A stretch of 64,000 nucleotides of DNA, from positions 88,228 to 152,227 of the forward strand of contig CAXKVR010000231.1 of the NCBI GenBank assembly GCA_964058845.1. Direction: 5' to 3'. The notes below the pieces were generated by a model, which was not told the DNA's origin, did no database searches, and saw only the letters and a program-made list of their open reading frames with translations. Positions within the stretch are counted from its first letter, which is position 1. Every line of letters starts with the position of its first letter. Made by a program: the position numbers and the translations under genes. The DNA is from Carex sylvatica. Lineage: Eukaryota > Streptophyta > Magnoliopsida > Poales > Cyperaceae. Positions 11,596 to 23,750 of this stretch are shown piece by piece.

Positions 11596-12144
11596 ATAAT
11601 ATAATCCTATGAGACCTTCTGAGGGATCAAGTAATCACTCAGCTCAGTGGCTGCCGGGTCGGCTCGTACCTCGTCCTACGAGGTGGAATGAAGTCACTTG
11701 ATCTTTTCTCAACACTCACCAATGCATACGTGCGATCACATCATAATATATTGTCTTCAACGAGAAGAAGACAGCTAATAATAGTAAATTGTTGTTTTTC
11801 AGGTATTATGCAAGTTCTACCTACAGCGTAGAAAGGATAAACATGCTCTACAGTTTTAATGCAACTATTTAATGTTAAAATAAATATGACAGATCAGGTG
11901 AGTCAACTTGTAAGAGTATGCCACAAAAAAAAATCCATATATCCCACACTCGAATAAAAAGGCTGGAATCGTGTGCACGAGCTAGACACCAACGTAGTAT
12001 GCAGGATCCTCTCATGCTCCGATATAGTCGTCCGATGGATCGGTTCACGAATCAAAATCGAGATAGGTCTGGTGACCTGAAATTTTGTAACGTAATTACA
12101 TTAAAAATCTACACTAATTTTCCCGATTTTATTATATTTACTTA
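11596..12144. other. Unassigned intergenic DNA
   Basis: No gene is seen. 11610-11720 is somewhat GC-richer (GTGGCTGCCGGGTCGGC) and may continue the decayed transposon to its left. Confidence 0.25.
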
Positions 12145-12434
12145 AAGCATCTCCAATCCAGCAATTGAAATTAATTGCTAAATAACAATTATGAGAATTT
12201 TAGAAATTAAGCAATTCACTCCTACATTGATACAATCAACCAAACAATTGACAATTAAACACTTAACCAATGAGAATTAAATATTTGACCAACTCATCTT
12301 TAAAAAAGGATTTTTTATTAAATAATTCTTTCCAACAATTGCTAAATAAGCAATAGCCATACAACCCAGTAATTACAAAAATAATTGACACATCAGCATA
12401 AGCAATTCATAAGCAATTACTGTTGGAGATGCTC
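12145..12434. mobile_element. MITE with GCATCTCCAA ends
   Basis: Inverted ends are AAGCATCTCCAATCCAGCAATT on the left (22 bp) and GAGCATCTCCAACAGTAATT inverted on the right. The body is AT-rich with repeated AATTGC motifs. No target duplication was recognised. A related GGCATCTCCATTGATGCA start occurs near 8055. Confidence 0.55.
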
Positions 12435-13000
12435 TGTGTCCAAATTCTTATTTGATTTAACTACGATGTATAATATCTAATCGATTCGGTCAGTCTGATA
12501 CATCCAGTTTAGTCAGTTTGACTTGGTCCGGATTGGTCGTAATTAATTTTAGCTCAATTTAATTTAATTTTATTTTATTTGAAGATAAATTGTTTATTAA
12601 AATTTTAATTTGAAGATACATTGTTTATTATATATTATATCATTAGAATAACCGTACGATAATACGTCGTTTATTACGGTAGTTTAATAGCTTTTAAATT
12701 TACTTTTATTGTTCGAAATCTAGGTTGTAATTAATTAATTAATCAAAGTCATAATTATATCCGACTGTTTTGATTCGATTTTGAACATTTTAGATCGATT
12801 GTTTGAACTACAATAAAAATATTGATTTATAATACAGACCAACATGCTATGTGTATAAGTACCACAGTCTCACTCCAAATACTAATTCAATTAGAAATGT
12901 CAATTGATCAAAAAAAGAAAAAAAACATATTAAAACCAAAAAAAACTATCATTGACAGTGTAGCTCAGGCTTAACAGTATTAATTTTGAGGTACCAATTT
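12435..13000. other. AT-rich intergenic DNA
   Basis: No feature recognised. Confidence 0.4.
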
Positions 13001-13002
13001 AT

Positions 13003-13760
13003 CTAAAACATGGCAAGTTTTCACTGAAGTAGAGCATTGACACTACCAGGGGGGCTGCCCGTGCCCGGACCGTCCGTGTCCACTGCCCGGGGTACTCGTG
13101 TCCCAGCTTCGGGTATAAGCGAGTACACGGGTACACGGGTAGGGCTATAAAACGGTCAGGGCACGTCTTTTCATGAAAAAATTCGACCATACCCGTATAC
13201 CTCCGTGCCTGTGCCTGTGAACCCGTGTGCCCGTGCCCGTGCCCGCACCCGTATACCCGTGTACCCTATACCCGTGTACCCGTACCTGTTTTTTTTATTT
13301 ATTTTCAAATTTTTCAAATTTTTCCCTCCCTCCGATCGGTTCAAACAAAACCGGACCCGGACTGTAAAAAAAAAACACGGAAAAAAAAAACAGAAAAAAA
13401 AAACAGACCGGACCGGACCGGCCCCTACTCGTACCGCCCGACCCCCTACCCGGACCGCCCGGCCCCCTACCCGGACCGCCCTGCCCCTCAAAGATACAAC
13501 GGGCACGAGTATAAGAGGGACAGAGCAAGATTTTAAAAAAAAAAACCCGTGATACCCGTCTACCTGTGATACCCGTGTCCGTGCTCGAATATGCCCGGCC
13601 CGCTCTGCCCCTACCCGAAACCAAAACCCTACGCTGAAGTAGTAGGAAGCCTATACTACATGGCTCCTTACGTTTTGAGGAGAAATTATGGACCAGAAAT
13701 ATATGTATGGACTATGGAGTACAGGTGTAATCCTTGGTGTATGCATCATATAAAAAAAGT
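13003..13760 (+). pseudogene. Calcium-dependent protein kinase (CDPK) fragment, disrupted
   Basis: After the insertion, 13634-13708 reads [20 protein letters not shown], then PEIYVW. This is kinase subdomains VIII-IX in the form typical of plant CDPKs (family usually VGSPYYMAPEVL, with RRNYGPE following). Before the insertion, 13009-13031 ends WQVFTEV, the matching upstream residues. The APE glutamate is replaced by tyrosine, the frame shifts after VWT with GV and a stop following, and no other kinase exons are nearby. It is a short exon remnant split by the element at 13032-13633. Confidence 0.7.
13032..13633. mobile_element. GC-rich hAT-like insertion in the CDPK remnant
   Basis: The direct repeat CTGAAGTAG flanks the insertion (13024-13032 and 13634-13642), fitting an 8-9 bp target duplication within the kinase codons for TEV. 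The inside is built from many ACCCGTG/CCCGTGCCC units near both ends and a purine-run centre. Recognisable hAT-like ends (CAGGGGGGCTGCCC near 13047 and the complement of TAGGGGCAGAGC near 13613) lie slightly inside the duplication, so there may be two events. Confidence 0.6.
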
Positions 13761-15341
13761 AAAATTGTTATCAGTTTCGCTCCTTAATTGGCCGATCAAG
13801 GGTTGAAGGCTCAGTTTGGTTTAATTTTTGTTTAGTTTTTTTTTTTTCTAACTGTTTGTAATGAATTAAATTGCATTACATTGACGGTAGTAAAAGTTAG
13901 TTTTCCTTCCCCTAATTACAAATTGTGAGAAATTAAGGCAATTAAGTAGTAATCAGAAAGGTTTAAAATTCTTTAATTATATGCTATGGAAATAAAAAAA
14001 AAAGGTTAAAAATAAGCGGATAGGAAAAAACGATAGGTAAAGGAATTGTGCGAGGGAACCGATCAAAATTTGAAATTTTCTATTAAAAATTTCTGGACTG
14101 GCTTCCACCTTTCCGGTTTTAATTAAGCTAGCTGGAGCAATTTCTATTTCTTTACCAACTTCTACACTTTTTATAATTTTTTTTACTATTTTTTCAGATA
14201 GGTAGAAAATTGCATGATCTAAAGATTTTGAACCATCTGATAGTAGTGATTTTCTACATTTTTAAATGTAAAATTTTGTCTCCAGAGAAAATAAATGACT
14301 ATTTAGAGTGAGAAAATTCTAAATTGTCCCTTTTTAATTTAAAATGAGAAATATAAGATATTTGAGTGTTTTGATAGGAAAATGGGCAATTTAGAATGTT
14401 TCAACGGGTGTCCCAGAAATTATTTACTAATTTTTTATGGTGATGGCATACTAATTAATGGTTTTAAAAGTAATAATTTTCACAAAAGAACCTGATGAGA
14501 TTCTTGCATGGCACATGGAGATAATTTAATAAATAAATAACTGAAAATAAAAAGGTACTATTCTTTTCTTTCCACAGTGTTTTTTTTTTTCAATAAAAGA
14601 CGATTAAAAAGGGAATGACAAGTTTTTTGGGATATTAAATATTATGATGTTTTTATGGGGAATTGACTATCTTAGAAGTTTGGATGGGCACACCAAAAAA
14701 ATCTAAGTTATAAAAATTAATTTGATTCACTTGAGAAAGGTTACAGTTATATTTAAAAATTAAGGATTGATTTGGTGTAACTTAAAAGTTATAACTTATA
14801 AGTGACCAACTTCAATTTTTTCGAAAATAATTCTTGCATCCAATATTCTTCGCTCCTTATCTGCAGCTAAAACATGTTTATATTTAATTATTTATCGTAT
14901 AAAATTATTTGTATCTGAATTATAAAGTGTTCATATCTAGTATACCGAGTATTTATCACCTTATTTTTGAATAATCATAAGAAAATTTAACTTAAAAACT
15001 TTGTTTAATAATTAAAAATATAATTGTGGAACTTTTAAATTATAATAATCGAAGTCATACATTTTTGTTGTCATTAACGATAATATATTTTCGAAAAGAT
15101 GTCAAGCAAATCTGACATGAAGTTCTGGCACTGAAGTTGAAATAATGGCTGTGTTTTTTTTTTTTTTTTGTTTCATTCGAATTAGTCTGGTGCCCAATGA
15201 GGCAATGATGTAAGCTGAAAAATAAACGAAAACTATTGCAAAATAAAAATTTATAGAGTTGAGAAAGAACAACTTTTTTTGTTTTTCAGAAATTGATTAT
15301 TATTTTGAGGAAAAGAAATTGATGGTCCACCATGTCAATTG
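13761..15341. other. Intergenic DNA with a decayed MITE half
   Basis: No gene is seen. 14175-14290 matches the inner core of the hairpin MITEs (TACTATTTTTTCAGATAGGT through GTAAAATTTTGTCTCCAGAG) but lacks recognisable ends. Confidence 0.4.
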
Positions 15342-15420
15342 GAACTCACATCCTGTGCAATACCTGAGGTGCAGTAAATAGATCAGGACCGTTCTTTTAC
15401 TGTGCCACGAATCTCAAAAC
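15342..15420. mobile_element. Partial K-family MITE end
   Basis: GAACTCACATCCTGTGCAAT and GTGCCACGAATCTCAAAAC match one end of the K-family MITEs at 6016 and 35246. The other end is not visible. It lies about 300 bp upstream of the Claspin-like start codon. Confidence 0.45.
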
Positions 15421-15598
15421 GGACATGTATATATATTTTTTTTGACAAGCACCGGATTGAGTTAGGTTAAGTGGGAATTAATTTGGGCCGTAAATTTCTA
15501 ACCATGCAATATTCTCAGTAGTCAAGTACCCGAGGGGATACGGAAAGTTTCCCTCCCGTGGATTCCCTCCAATTCCCGATCCGCAAATTTTTTTTCAC

Positions 15599-15606
15599 TT
15601 GGCGCG
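15599..15606 (+). promoter_or_regulatory. Possible E2F-like site upstream of the Claspin-like gene
   Basis: CTTGGCGCG differs by one base from the E2F site TTTGGCGC. It sits about 110 bp before the start codon, followed by a CT-rich leader (15660-15690). E2F control would suit an S-phase gene, but a single imperfect site is weak evidence. Confidence 0.3.
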
Positions 15607-15716
15607 CTTGCTTTTGAAACATTCCAATCCAAAAACCCCAAATCCCCCTAAAATCTCCACTTGGTCCCTCTCTCCTCTCTCCTCTCTCCCATCCCTGAAA
15701 CGAGCACACTTTCGCC

Positions 15717-18700
15717 ATGGCTGCAACATTCGACGAAGAAGACGATATCATGCTTCCCTTACCCGAAGAACCCTCCTCTCCAGTGCGACCCAAGCTGAAA
15801 CGTTTGAAAAAAGCGTCCGAAAGGCAGACCACAGTACACCTTCCCGATCTACCGCCAGTAAACCAAACCCTACTTCCTGATTCATCGGAGCAACTGCTTG
15901 ATCCGTTATTTCCGGACTCAGTGGGGTTAATCGATGAGTTGAGGAAGGAGAAATTGGATCAAGTTACGGATGATGAACCACTACTACCCGATTCACTCGA
16001 AGTAGAGGTAGAGCGTATTGTAGAAGATGACAGCATTGATCCGTTTTTCCCGGATTCAGGTGGCTTGATGGAGGAATTAAGGAGGGAGAGACTGGAAGAA
16101 ACTAAAGTTCGGGGTCCAAATCTGACACATTCGGAGGATGAACCTCTAGATCCAGGCCAAGATGGACTGGATGATGGTCTGGATCCTTTGTTTCCAGAAC
16201 CTGGTGAGTACAAAGCTTGGGAAGGGGAAGATATCGGAAAGGGGGGTTTAATTGAGGAACTGAGGCAAGAGAAATCAGCTAAGAAGTGTCTTAATTTTAA
16301 TGGTGAAGATGAATCATCAGAGAAGGAAACTAAAAAGAAGAGGAAATCTAGAGACAATACCAACGTTAAGTCAAAAGATCCTGTGCGAGACAAGAGAAGA
16401 TCTGCGAAGGTAGATATATTGTATTTTGTTTGCATTGTTAATCTATGGATTGAAAATTTATTCAGAAATGTCAAGCTTGTTGATTCTTTATTACCAGGAG
16501 AGGAGAGTTCGGTTGGATATGATACATGCTGAGTCCCAGAGGCTCTTGCGAGGTATGTTATTTTCATTTTTTACAGGGTTATCTAATAAATTTTAGAAAT
16601 GTACTAAGCCTAATGGTTCCAATTGTGTAATGTAGAAACATCTGAGGCTTCATTTAAGCCTCTACCAATTGTTCATAAGCCAATCTCATCCGTCTTGGAG
16701 AAGATTCGTCTTAAAAAGTTGGAGATATTAAAAAAGTATGTTTTTTTTTTAAATAAAAATGCTTTCATTAGTTAAGAAAATCTTGTAATGATTTCAAGTT
16801 GGTTCTGTTTGTAGATCTAGTGCTTCATTTCAAACTTCAGAGATTGATTCTTCAGTTGGTGTTGAGTCTTGGTCGTTTGATGCATCAGATACTCGAAATA
16901 TCACAAAAGATGATGCTGATTTGGATATGGTACGCTGAAGGGTCCTTCTCATATACTTTGTTTTAATACAAAATCTATATCTTCTAATGCAAATTGCACT
17001 GTAAAATATTCATATCAGAACAACACTGCTGTATTTTACTAGGGTGGCAACGATGATCAAGATATGCACGTTAAAATCAGTGAATGTGCTCTAGAAGGTG
17101 AAAAGACTAGCGAGTCTCATGAGACCAGAGAAAACAGTTCTGAGAAGCAGATGCCAAATCCAGATATAAGTGAAAGTGCTTCTAAAGATGAGGTAAGCAT
17201 GTGGCACACATGGATTTGTTAGTGAGTGTTTGGAGAAAGTTAAAAAAAAAAAGGCAAGTGCTTTAGATTTCTGCTAAAAATGAAAAACAAGAGACTTATG
17301 TTGTCACAATACAAGATTACTGATTCTAGAATTAAGTTAGGTATTGTCAATTTATTTTTATTTACCTTAAAATTGATAAATGTATGTTTCCCAATGAAAT
17401 AGGACAAGTCTGACAATGCTCATCCTAGCAACGGAAAGCATAACCAATCAGAAAATGACGTAGCTGACAATGAAGCGGATGAAGTACCTAGTTCATCTAT
17501 GCCCTGTACGAACCCTGCTGTTCCATCTGATGATGTGTGAGTATCATTTTACATTGAGTTCCTATGCATGAATAATAACATCCAACAAATTAAAGATCTC
17601 AAACAAAGATTAAATCAAGGCAAAACTTTGAACATGCATCACACAGCTGCTTGTAAGTGCCATGTGTAAATTTAGTGGTAACTTAATAACAGACTTCATT
17701 ATGCTTTGCCTACTTTGCGCTAATGTAAATTCATCAGATACCTTATGGCATAATCATAAAATTTGGATTGGATGAAATTGTCGTATTCTCTGTGCTCAGC
17801 TAAAATTTTGCATCCTTCTGCATAGAATTACTCTTCATTGGTTTCTTTTATTTAATTCTTTTATTTTCCTGAAAGCAATGAAAAGTTTATATCTTTTTTC
17901 TTGGCATGTATCAGTTCATCATCTTCATCAGATGACGATGAAGTAGAAGAGAAAGAGGAAAAATATAATGACAAAGAAAACATCGACCCATGCTCTCAAA
18001 GCTTATCCACAATGAACAACAAAGACTCGAGATCCGCTGTCCTAAAAGATTTTGTTGACGATGAGGCCGAGGAAGAGGACGACAGCGACCATGACCTTAC
18101 GAGATTCCCAGAGAACGCCGGAGAAGAAGATAGTGAAAGTGATGAAAGTGATGAAAATGAGGTGATGAAAGATTTGATTGCAACTGGGTACAAAGAGAGC
18201 AAGCGAGACCATGAGAGACGCAACGAGCTCCATTTAATGTGGCTTGAGCAGCAAGATGTGGTTAAAACTGACAATGTTCTACAAAGGCTTAAATACAGTA
18301 ATTTGCATAAGGAAGATTTAATGGATGAAGTCGAAGAGGAGGATGGAGAAGGGGAAGGGTCTGGAGATGATATGATGTTGTCCGATTCTGGTGCTGGCGC
18401 AGGTGGTCTGAAGAACATTTTGCGGCAGAACTCAGAAAAGGTTAAGCAGATGATGATGTTCAATGATGATCATGATGTTTATGTGCCATCCGATGAGGAT
18501 GAGAATGAGGATCATATGCTTTGCCAGCGCATATGGAAAAAACAACTGGTAATTACTTTACCATTTACTTGCTGATATTGGTATTCATGGGATGCAGTTA
18601 ATTGGTTTTGTTGTTCTTTACATGAGTAAATATCATATAAATCACCCCTGTAGAATCTTTCAAATAAACACAACACACTACACATGCAAAAAACCAAAGA

Positions 18701-20083
18701 GGACAGTGTCCAGTTCTGACCTTTGATTGCTTTGCTAGTCCATCAACTATCAATAGATTTTGCAATAGGTTACTTGCTTTGGTGCTTATACCAAGGATTA
18801 CTCAAATTGGCTAGTAAGGTATCTGTATTGTATTCATGTTACATATTTGTTTCCCTAGTACATTGTGGCTCACCATAAATATTAAGGCCATAGAAATAAA
18901 AGAACAATTGTATATTTTAAAACTGATAAATGAAGTTGATTCCTCAAAATCCAGGACATCAAAACTACTGCTCTTTTGGAAAATGAAGAGTCAAGGGAAG
19001 TTTTTGGTCTAATAAAGAAGCTTAACATCGCCCCTCCCCCAAAGAGGAGAGGAAATCATGCAGCATGTATAAATGTTTCTTGTCCCAATTTTCTTTTTAT
19101 TATTCTTATTTATTTAATTAATTAATTTCTAAATCTCTAATATCTTATACTATAATTTAATGATTACAGCGAACTTGGATATGCTAACTGTGGGGAGCAA
19201 CAGCAATAGCTTTTCAAAGGTTGGATATTTGGTTGTTACAGTTTGCACTTCATATATTGTTTTTTGTTGTACTTCACATGGCGACTGACTATTAGAGCAG
19301 CTGGCTATATAGCTTACTGATATTGCCTAAATAGAACTTAGATATATATGTTACTGATTATAATGCAATGGCGCAATAGACTGGAGATGTCTTCCATGCA
19401 CTTAATTTGATTGCCACTGAAAAATAATTTGTAAAAGCACACCCATGATCCCTTTCCAACTTTTCTTGGGCAGGCTTGTATGTTTTTAACACACTAGTTA
19501 CATTCACAATTTCCTAAAGTATATGTTATTTGGTTCTTACAGTTTTTTGGCCGAAAAGGAAGTGGCTCCATGACTTCATCTCGCAAAGCAGTGATTGGTC
19601 GTTCATTCATTTTTGGTCGTGATGACAGTAACAGCAGAAGTGGGTTATCCTCTGACAACCAGTCGTCTGAGAACCTTGACAAGTTAGATACGGTATTTCT
19701 CCTTTTTATGCAAATTCAATTTCATACTTCTTTTATAGCATTGTTGGGAATTCACTGAATATCGGCATCAATTACCACTGGTACAATCTAAAAGAAAGAA
19801 ATCAAACCCTTTATACATCTTGCAGGATCCAAAAGAAAGAAATAAAATGCATAAGTCAATATCATCAAGTCAGCGCAGCTCTCAAATGAAATCTGCTACA
19901 GCTGCAAGTTCAGGTGTCAGTTCCAGTTCTGGTTCCTCACTATTTGAGATCCTCCGTCAGTCCTCTATCAGCTCTGACAAGGAAATTGAAGAGAAGAGTC
20001 AGCTGACGGAAACTCAGGCTACATCCATTTACTCCGCATTTAAAGTAGGGAGAGGGTTTTCAAGGGTTGATCCGAGATTCTGA
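15717..20083 (+). CDS. MRC1/Claspin-like DNA replication checkpoint mediator
   Basis: Eleven phase-consistent exons: 15717-16409, 16498-16552, 16636-16735, 16815-16929, 17043-17192, 17403-17536, 17915-18548, 18955-19066, 19170-19219, 19543-19692 and 19826-20083, giving 816 aa. The protein is highly acidic and serine-rich. Residues 61-187 carry three repeats of a PLFPDSxGLIxELRxEK motif. Exons 2-3 encode the conserved RLDMIHAESQRLLRE block and KPISSVLEKIR. Exon 7 (about residues 416-627) is an acidic region with QRLKYSNLHKEDLMDE. Exon 8 has LIKKLNIAPPPKRRG. Exon 10 has RKAVIGRSFIFGRDDSNSRS, typical of plant MRC1-domain proteins. Mrc1/Claspin links the fork to checkpoint kinases (family knowledge); the role here is inferred. 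The start is the first ATG after a CT-rich leader (GCCATGG). Splice sites are GT-AG throughout. Confidence 0.88.
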
Positions 20084-20437
20084 CCGCTGAGTGATAAAGC
20101 AAAGTTGATAAGAATCAATCTTCCTTGTTTATTTTTCACGCTCTACCTTATAAATTGGGGCAAACTTTTCATTCCCTGTGTACTCGGGAGGTGTGGGCCC
20201 ACTTGGTTGTTTGGTAAAGGACGGCATCATAACAGTGTCCTTTCACCCTTTTCTCCGAGGTTTCTCTTTGATCAGTAAGTGCAGTACATGTTTTTATTAG
20301 AAAAATCTGCCACCTATTACAGAATTTTGGTTTCGTCTCTACCAAGTTCTTAATTTTGCTGACAATCAAGTCAATGGACAACTATAGGCGACAGTATCTT
20401 TATTAAAAAAAAAGAAAGGCAATGCTATCATTTATAT
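20084..20437. other. 3' flank of the Claspin-like gene
   Basis: AT-rich 3' untranslated region and spacer. No separate gene or strong polyadenylation signal stood out. Confidence 0.4.
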
Positions 20438-20629
20438 GAGTAAAACTTGTGTGTGCTATGCTTACTAAGAAGGTTTGGTGAGTAAAAGTTTTAAAATATA
20501 TTGAATTGATTTTAAACAGTGAATTCAAATTATTAAAAATCCAACTAATTATTTTGGAGTTAATCTGAGATATTTTGGAGTTATGCTCACTTAGTTCTTT
20601 GTTGAACATAGCACATGCTAGTTTTGCTG
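20438..20629. mobile_element. L-family MITE, short copy
   Basis: Inverted ends GAGTAAAACTTGTGTGTGCT and (right, inverted) CAGCAAAACTAGCATGTGCT. The flanks CATTTATAT and CAGTTACAT match at 7 of 9 bases, fitting an old 9-bp duplication. Confidence 0.55.
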
Positions 20630-20679
20630 CAGTTACATAATAATTAGCATGACAGTTTCTACTATTATTAGCAATGACT

Positions 20680-21003
20680 TAGGGGTGAAAACAGTATGGA
20701 TAAAATTTGATTCTTGAAAAATTAGATGTGAATATCTGATATTTGAATATTTATGTGGATATGAATATATATATAGTTTTATATTTTAATTATTCGTATC
20801 CGAATAGTAGATATTTATTATATAGTTTAATATATATTATAAAAAAAATATTTACCAGATAACTATTATGAAATTTGATGTTTCTTAATAATACTTTTAT
20901 ATTATTTTAATAAATATTCAATTCATATTCCTATCCAAATTTTTAAAAAAAAATATGGATATAATTTGACCGCTCCGTATCCGCTCCGTTTTCACCCCTG
21001 GCC
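20680..21003. mobile_element. hAT-type MITE
   Basis: Ends TAGGGGTGAAAACAGTATGG and, inverted, CAGGGGTGAAAACGGAGCGG are of the hAT type. The flanks CAATGACT (20672-20679) and CAATGAGT (21004-21011) match at 7 of 8 bases, as expected for an 8-bp duplication. The body is AT-rich and non-coding. Confidence 0.7.
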
Positions 21004-21355
21004 CAATGAGTAGCCATTATTTAACTGTCGACCGATATGATTTTTTTTAGCTTTTAAACAACAGTAATAGTTCATGGTATAATTCAAGTTCGATTCTACA
21101 GCATGGTTCACGACACAAATACTGTATTCGCAATGGACGGAGTTTCAAACCTTTTCCCAATTCACGAGGTCATATGAAGTTATGAACACGAATGTATTTT
21201 TATTTTTAAATTTTGGATAATTGGTCAACATTATTCAACTACGTACTGTTTAATTTATATTTTGTTTTCGACCTAATTAAATTGGAAAGGTTTGATTGGC
21301 TCATTGGCACATTTTGCTCGTGTTTTGACGCACTAATCCAACGACTGCCCCACTT

Positions 21356-21751
21356 TGAGTGGAAAAAACGTGCCGTGCCGTGACTAATACACTGTAATTT
21401 TGATCTCGTACTGTGATCAAGTGAATAGTGATCCGTGTTGTGACTAAAATATCAAGAAGTGGTCACGGCACGCGAGTCACGCTGTATTCAAACGGGTCAT
21501 GTTTGACTATTTTTTTATAATTTAAGTTAGTTTATTCAAGATTTATCATTGGATTAAGATCTAACGGTTCTAATTACACGTGACTCGCGTGATTACGTGC
21601 CGTGCCGTGTCGTGACTCGATCTTTCGCGTACTGTGACCAAAATGTTAAGGGGTGGTTACAGCATGCGACACGGAACAGTAACACATGTCATATCGTAAT
21701 CGTGCCGTTCCGTGACGAAGCCAGCTTCATCGTGCCATTTTTCCCACTCTA
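21356..21751. mobile_element. hAT-type MITE with CGTGCCGTG subterminal repeats
   Basis: Ends TGAGTGGAAAAAACGTGCCG and, inverted, TAGAGTGGGAAAAATGGCAC. Flanks CCCCACTT (21348-21355) and CCCCACTG (21752-21759) agree at 7 of 8. Both subterminal regions carry repeated CGTGCCGTG/CGTGAC motifs, a usual hAT trait. It is non-coding. Confidence 0.7.
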
Positions 21752-22441
21752 CCCCACTGCGTAAGCTATGACGTCATAACCAGGGTTTTACTTGCAATCA
21801 AGTAGCTGTTTTCTACGATGCTAATTTTATGTGTACCAAATAACAAATACGTGGGAAAAGTTTTCTGATAACCGAAGGTATTATTTCTACCACAAAAAAT
21901 GGTCTTGTTTCTTTTTTATTAGAAAAAGGTGTCTGTTGCTTTAAAATAAGATGACTTTATTATTTGAATGTAGGAATAAAAAAGAAAAAGATTTGGTTCA
22001 ATTTATTTTAAGAAAAAATATCGATCATTTGTAGAACAGCATGCTGGGCAAGTGGGTTTAAACTACTCGAGGAAGCATCGAACTAAAAGAAATTAAAATA
22101 ATAAAGCAATAAAAACATCGTAAGTCAATTTAATGAGTAACTTCCTTTTGCTATGCTTCCACGCAACACCAAATATGCTCAAAACTTTTTATTTAAAAAC
22201 TGAGTACTTCAATATATATTGACATCTATACAATTCCAACTGTATTTATTCAAGATTAAAAAATAAAAAAAACTGAATAAGTATGAGTGCAATAGCATAC
22301 TTGTTAATTGTGTATTAGTATAATATTCATGCTTGCATTGAGCGATAATCATTATTTTAAGGATTTCAGAAAATAGACCACTGTTGACAACCACTCGGTT
22401 AAAATCGTTTGACAGCTATCAACAATTATGGTTAAATTGAA
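21752..22441. other. AT-rich intergenic DNA
   Basis: No gene or repeat recognised. Confidence 0.4.
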
Positions 22442-22450
22442 TAAATAAAT

Positions 22451-22859
22451 GAGGAGGGATCCACTTACAACAACTTGAAAGTTACAACATCTTACAACAT
22501 CATTTTTTTTCATTTTTAAAGTCTAAATCGTCGATCCAAACCGTTAGATATTCAATCTATATTAAAACGTGCTTGCAGACTAAATTTTATATTTTTTGGA
22601 ATTTTTTTGCTATTTATTAAGATGGGTACAAAATCGCTGTATTTATTAAAATTCTGCACCATTAAAAAACAGCGATTTTGTACCCATCTTAATAAATAGC
22701 AAAAAAATTTCAAAAAATGTAAAATTTGGTCTGCAAGCACGTTTTAATATAGATTGAATATCTAACGATTTGGATCGACGATTTAGACTTTGAAAATGAA
22801 AAAAAAATGATATTGTAAGATGTTGTAATTTTCAAGTTGTTGTAAGTGGATCCCTCCTC
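22451..22859. mobile_element. Hairpin MITE H2 (9-bp TSD)
   Basis: Inverted ends GAGGAGGGATCCACTTACAA. Perfect flanking 9-bp repeat TAAATAAAT (22442-22450 and 22860-22868). The two arms pair almost throughout and contain the family core (GATCCAAACCGTTAGATATT, then GCTTGCAGACTAAATTTTA). It lies about 0.9 kb upstream of the PP2C start. Confidence 0.88.
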
Positions 22860-22868
22860 TAAATAAAT

Positions 22869-23750
22869 ATATATTTGATATACTGAAAATAGACTATACA
22901 ACATGATTATCAGGTCTGTTATAGGTTCGTCTTAAAATCATTTTTTTTAAACTCCAAATCAAGGTTAGGTGGGACACTCCTTAATTGACTTTTTAAATTA
23001 AAATAATAATAAAAAATTCCCCAGGGGTCCTTCCTTGGACCGTAGTTACCGTTCTTCCCCTGGTCAAACAAAGCCCAAAATTACAACTCCAATAGGCCCA
23101 ACCAAACCAACCTAAGACGAAAGCTGGAGTCAACACACCGTCGAATTTATACTATCTCCAACCTTATTGTACGAGTACGATCGTATGTCTTATAACTGCC
23201 ACGTGGACCCCAGAAAAGGCTTATTGACTAAGAAATTTAAACAGGACCCACATGTCAATGGTAGATAAGCTGTGAGTTGTCCTTGCATTTCCCAAAAGAT
23301 CGGAGAATCCAGACCATTCTCTAGGGCACAAAGAAAGCCGTCTCTATCTGCCTTCAAAAGCCGAAATTATCTCATCTAGCTCCCAATCCTTCCATTCTAT
23401 CTCCACCTTCCCCTCTCATCTACTCTCTCTCTGATTGCCAATTGGGAGCACGATAGGAGATGCTATTTAAATATTCGTTCTTTTTTTAATAGCGAACAAG
23501 AGGTGCGTGCCTTTCATATCGTTTCTTGCCCTTTTTATTTTCCTAATTTTGATCCCTTTTCTTTCTTATTTTGAAGTAGATCCCTTAATTTTAATTCAAG
23601 TCGGTTGTCTAATTTTAGATTCATCCATTTTTGTTGTTGTTTTTCCCCTCCTTTTATATGTGTAGGTTCTAGTAATGAGACCTCTCTATACCATTTCTCT
23701 CCGGTGCTCGATTGAATTTGTAGCTCATCTCTGCTGTTTGAGAGAATAAG
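22869..23750 (+). promoter_or_regulatory. PP2C upstream region and leader
   Basis: A perfect G-box CCACGTGG lies at 23199-23206. A possible TATA-like CTATTTAAATATTC is at 23463-23476, followed by a T-rich leader up to the ATG at 23751. The TATA assignment is tentative because no transcript start is visible. Confidence 0.4.
23199..23206. promoter_or_regulatory. G-box
   Basis: The palindrome CCACGTGG in the context GCCACGTGGAC is the preferred site of plant bHLH and group G bZIP factors (established knowledge). It lies about 545 bp upstream of the PP2C start codon. Use in vivo is not shown. Confidence 0.45.

Noticed and set aside
13171..13624. Overlapping open frames on both strands, rich in Arg/Pro/Gly
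   Set aside because: They lie in the GC-rich CCCGTG repeats of the insertion at 13032-13633 and are open in several frames at once through base composition.
15959..16567. Minus-strand open frame of 202 codons opposite exon 1 of the Claspin-like gene
   Set aside because: It is the antisense of an acidic, serine-rich coding exon. The plus-strand model has consistent splice phases and a recognisable family.
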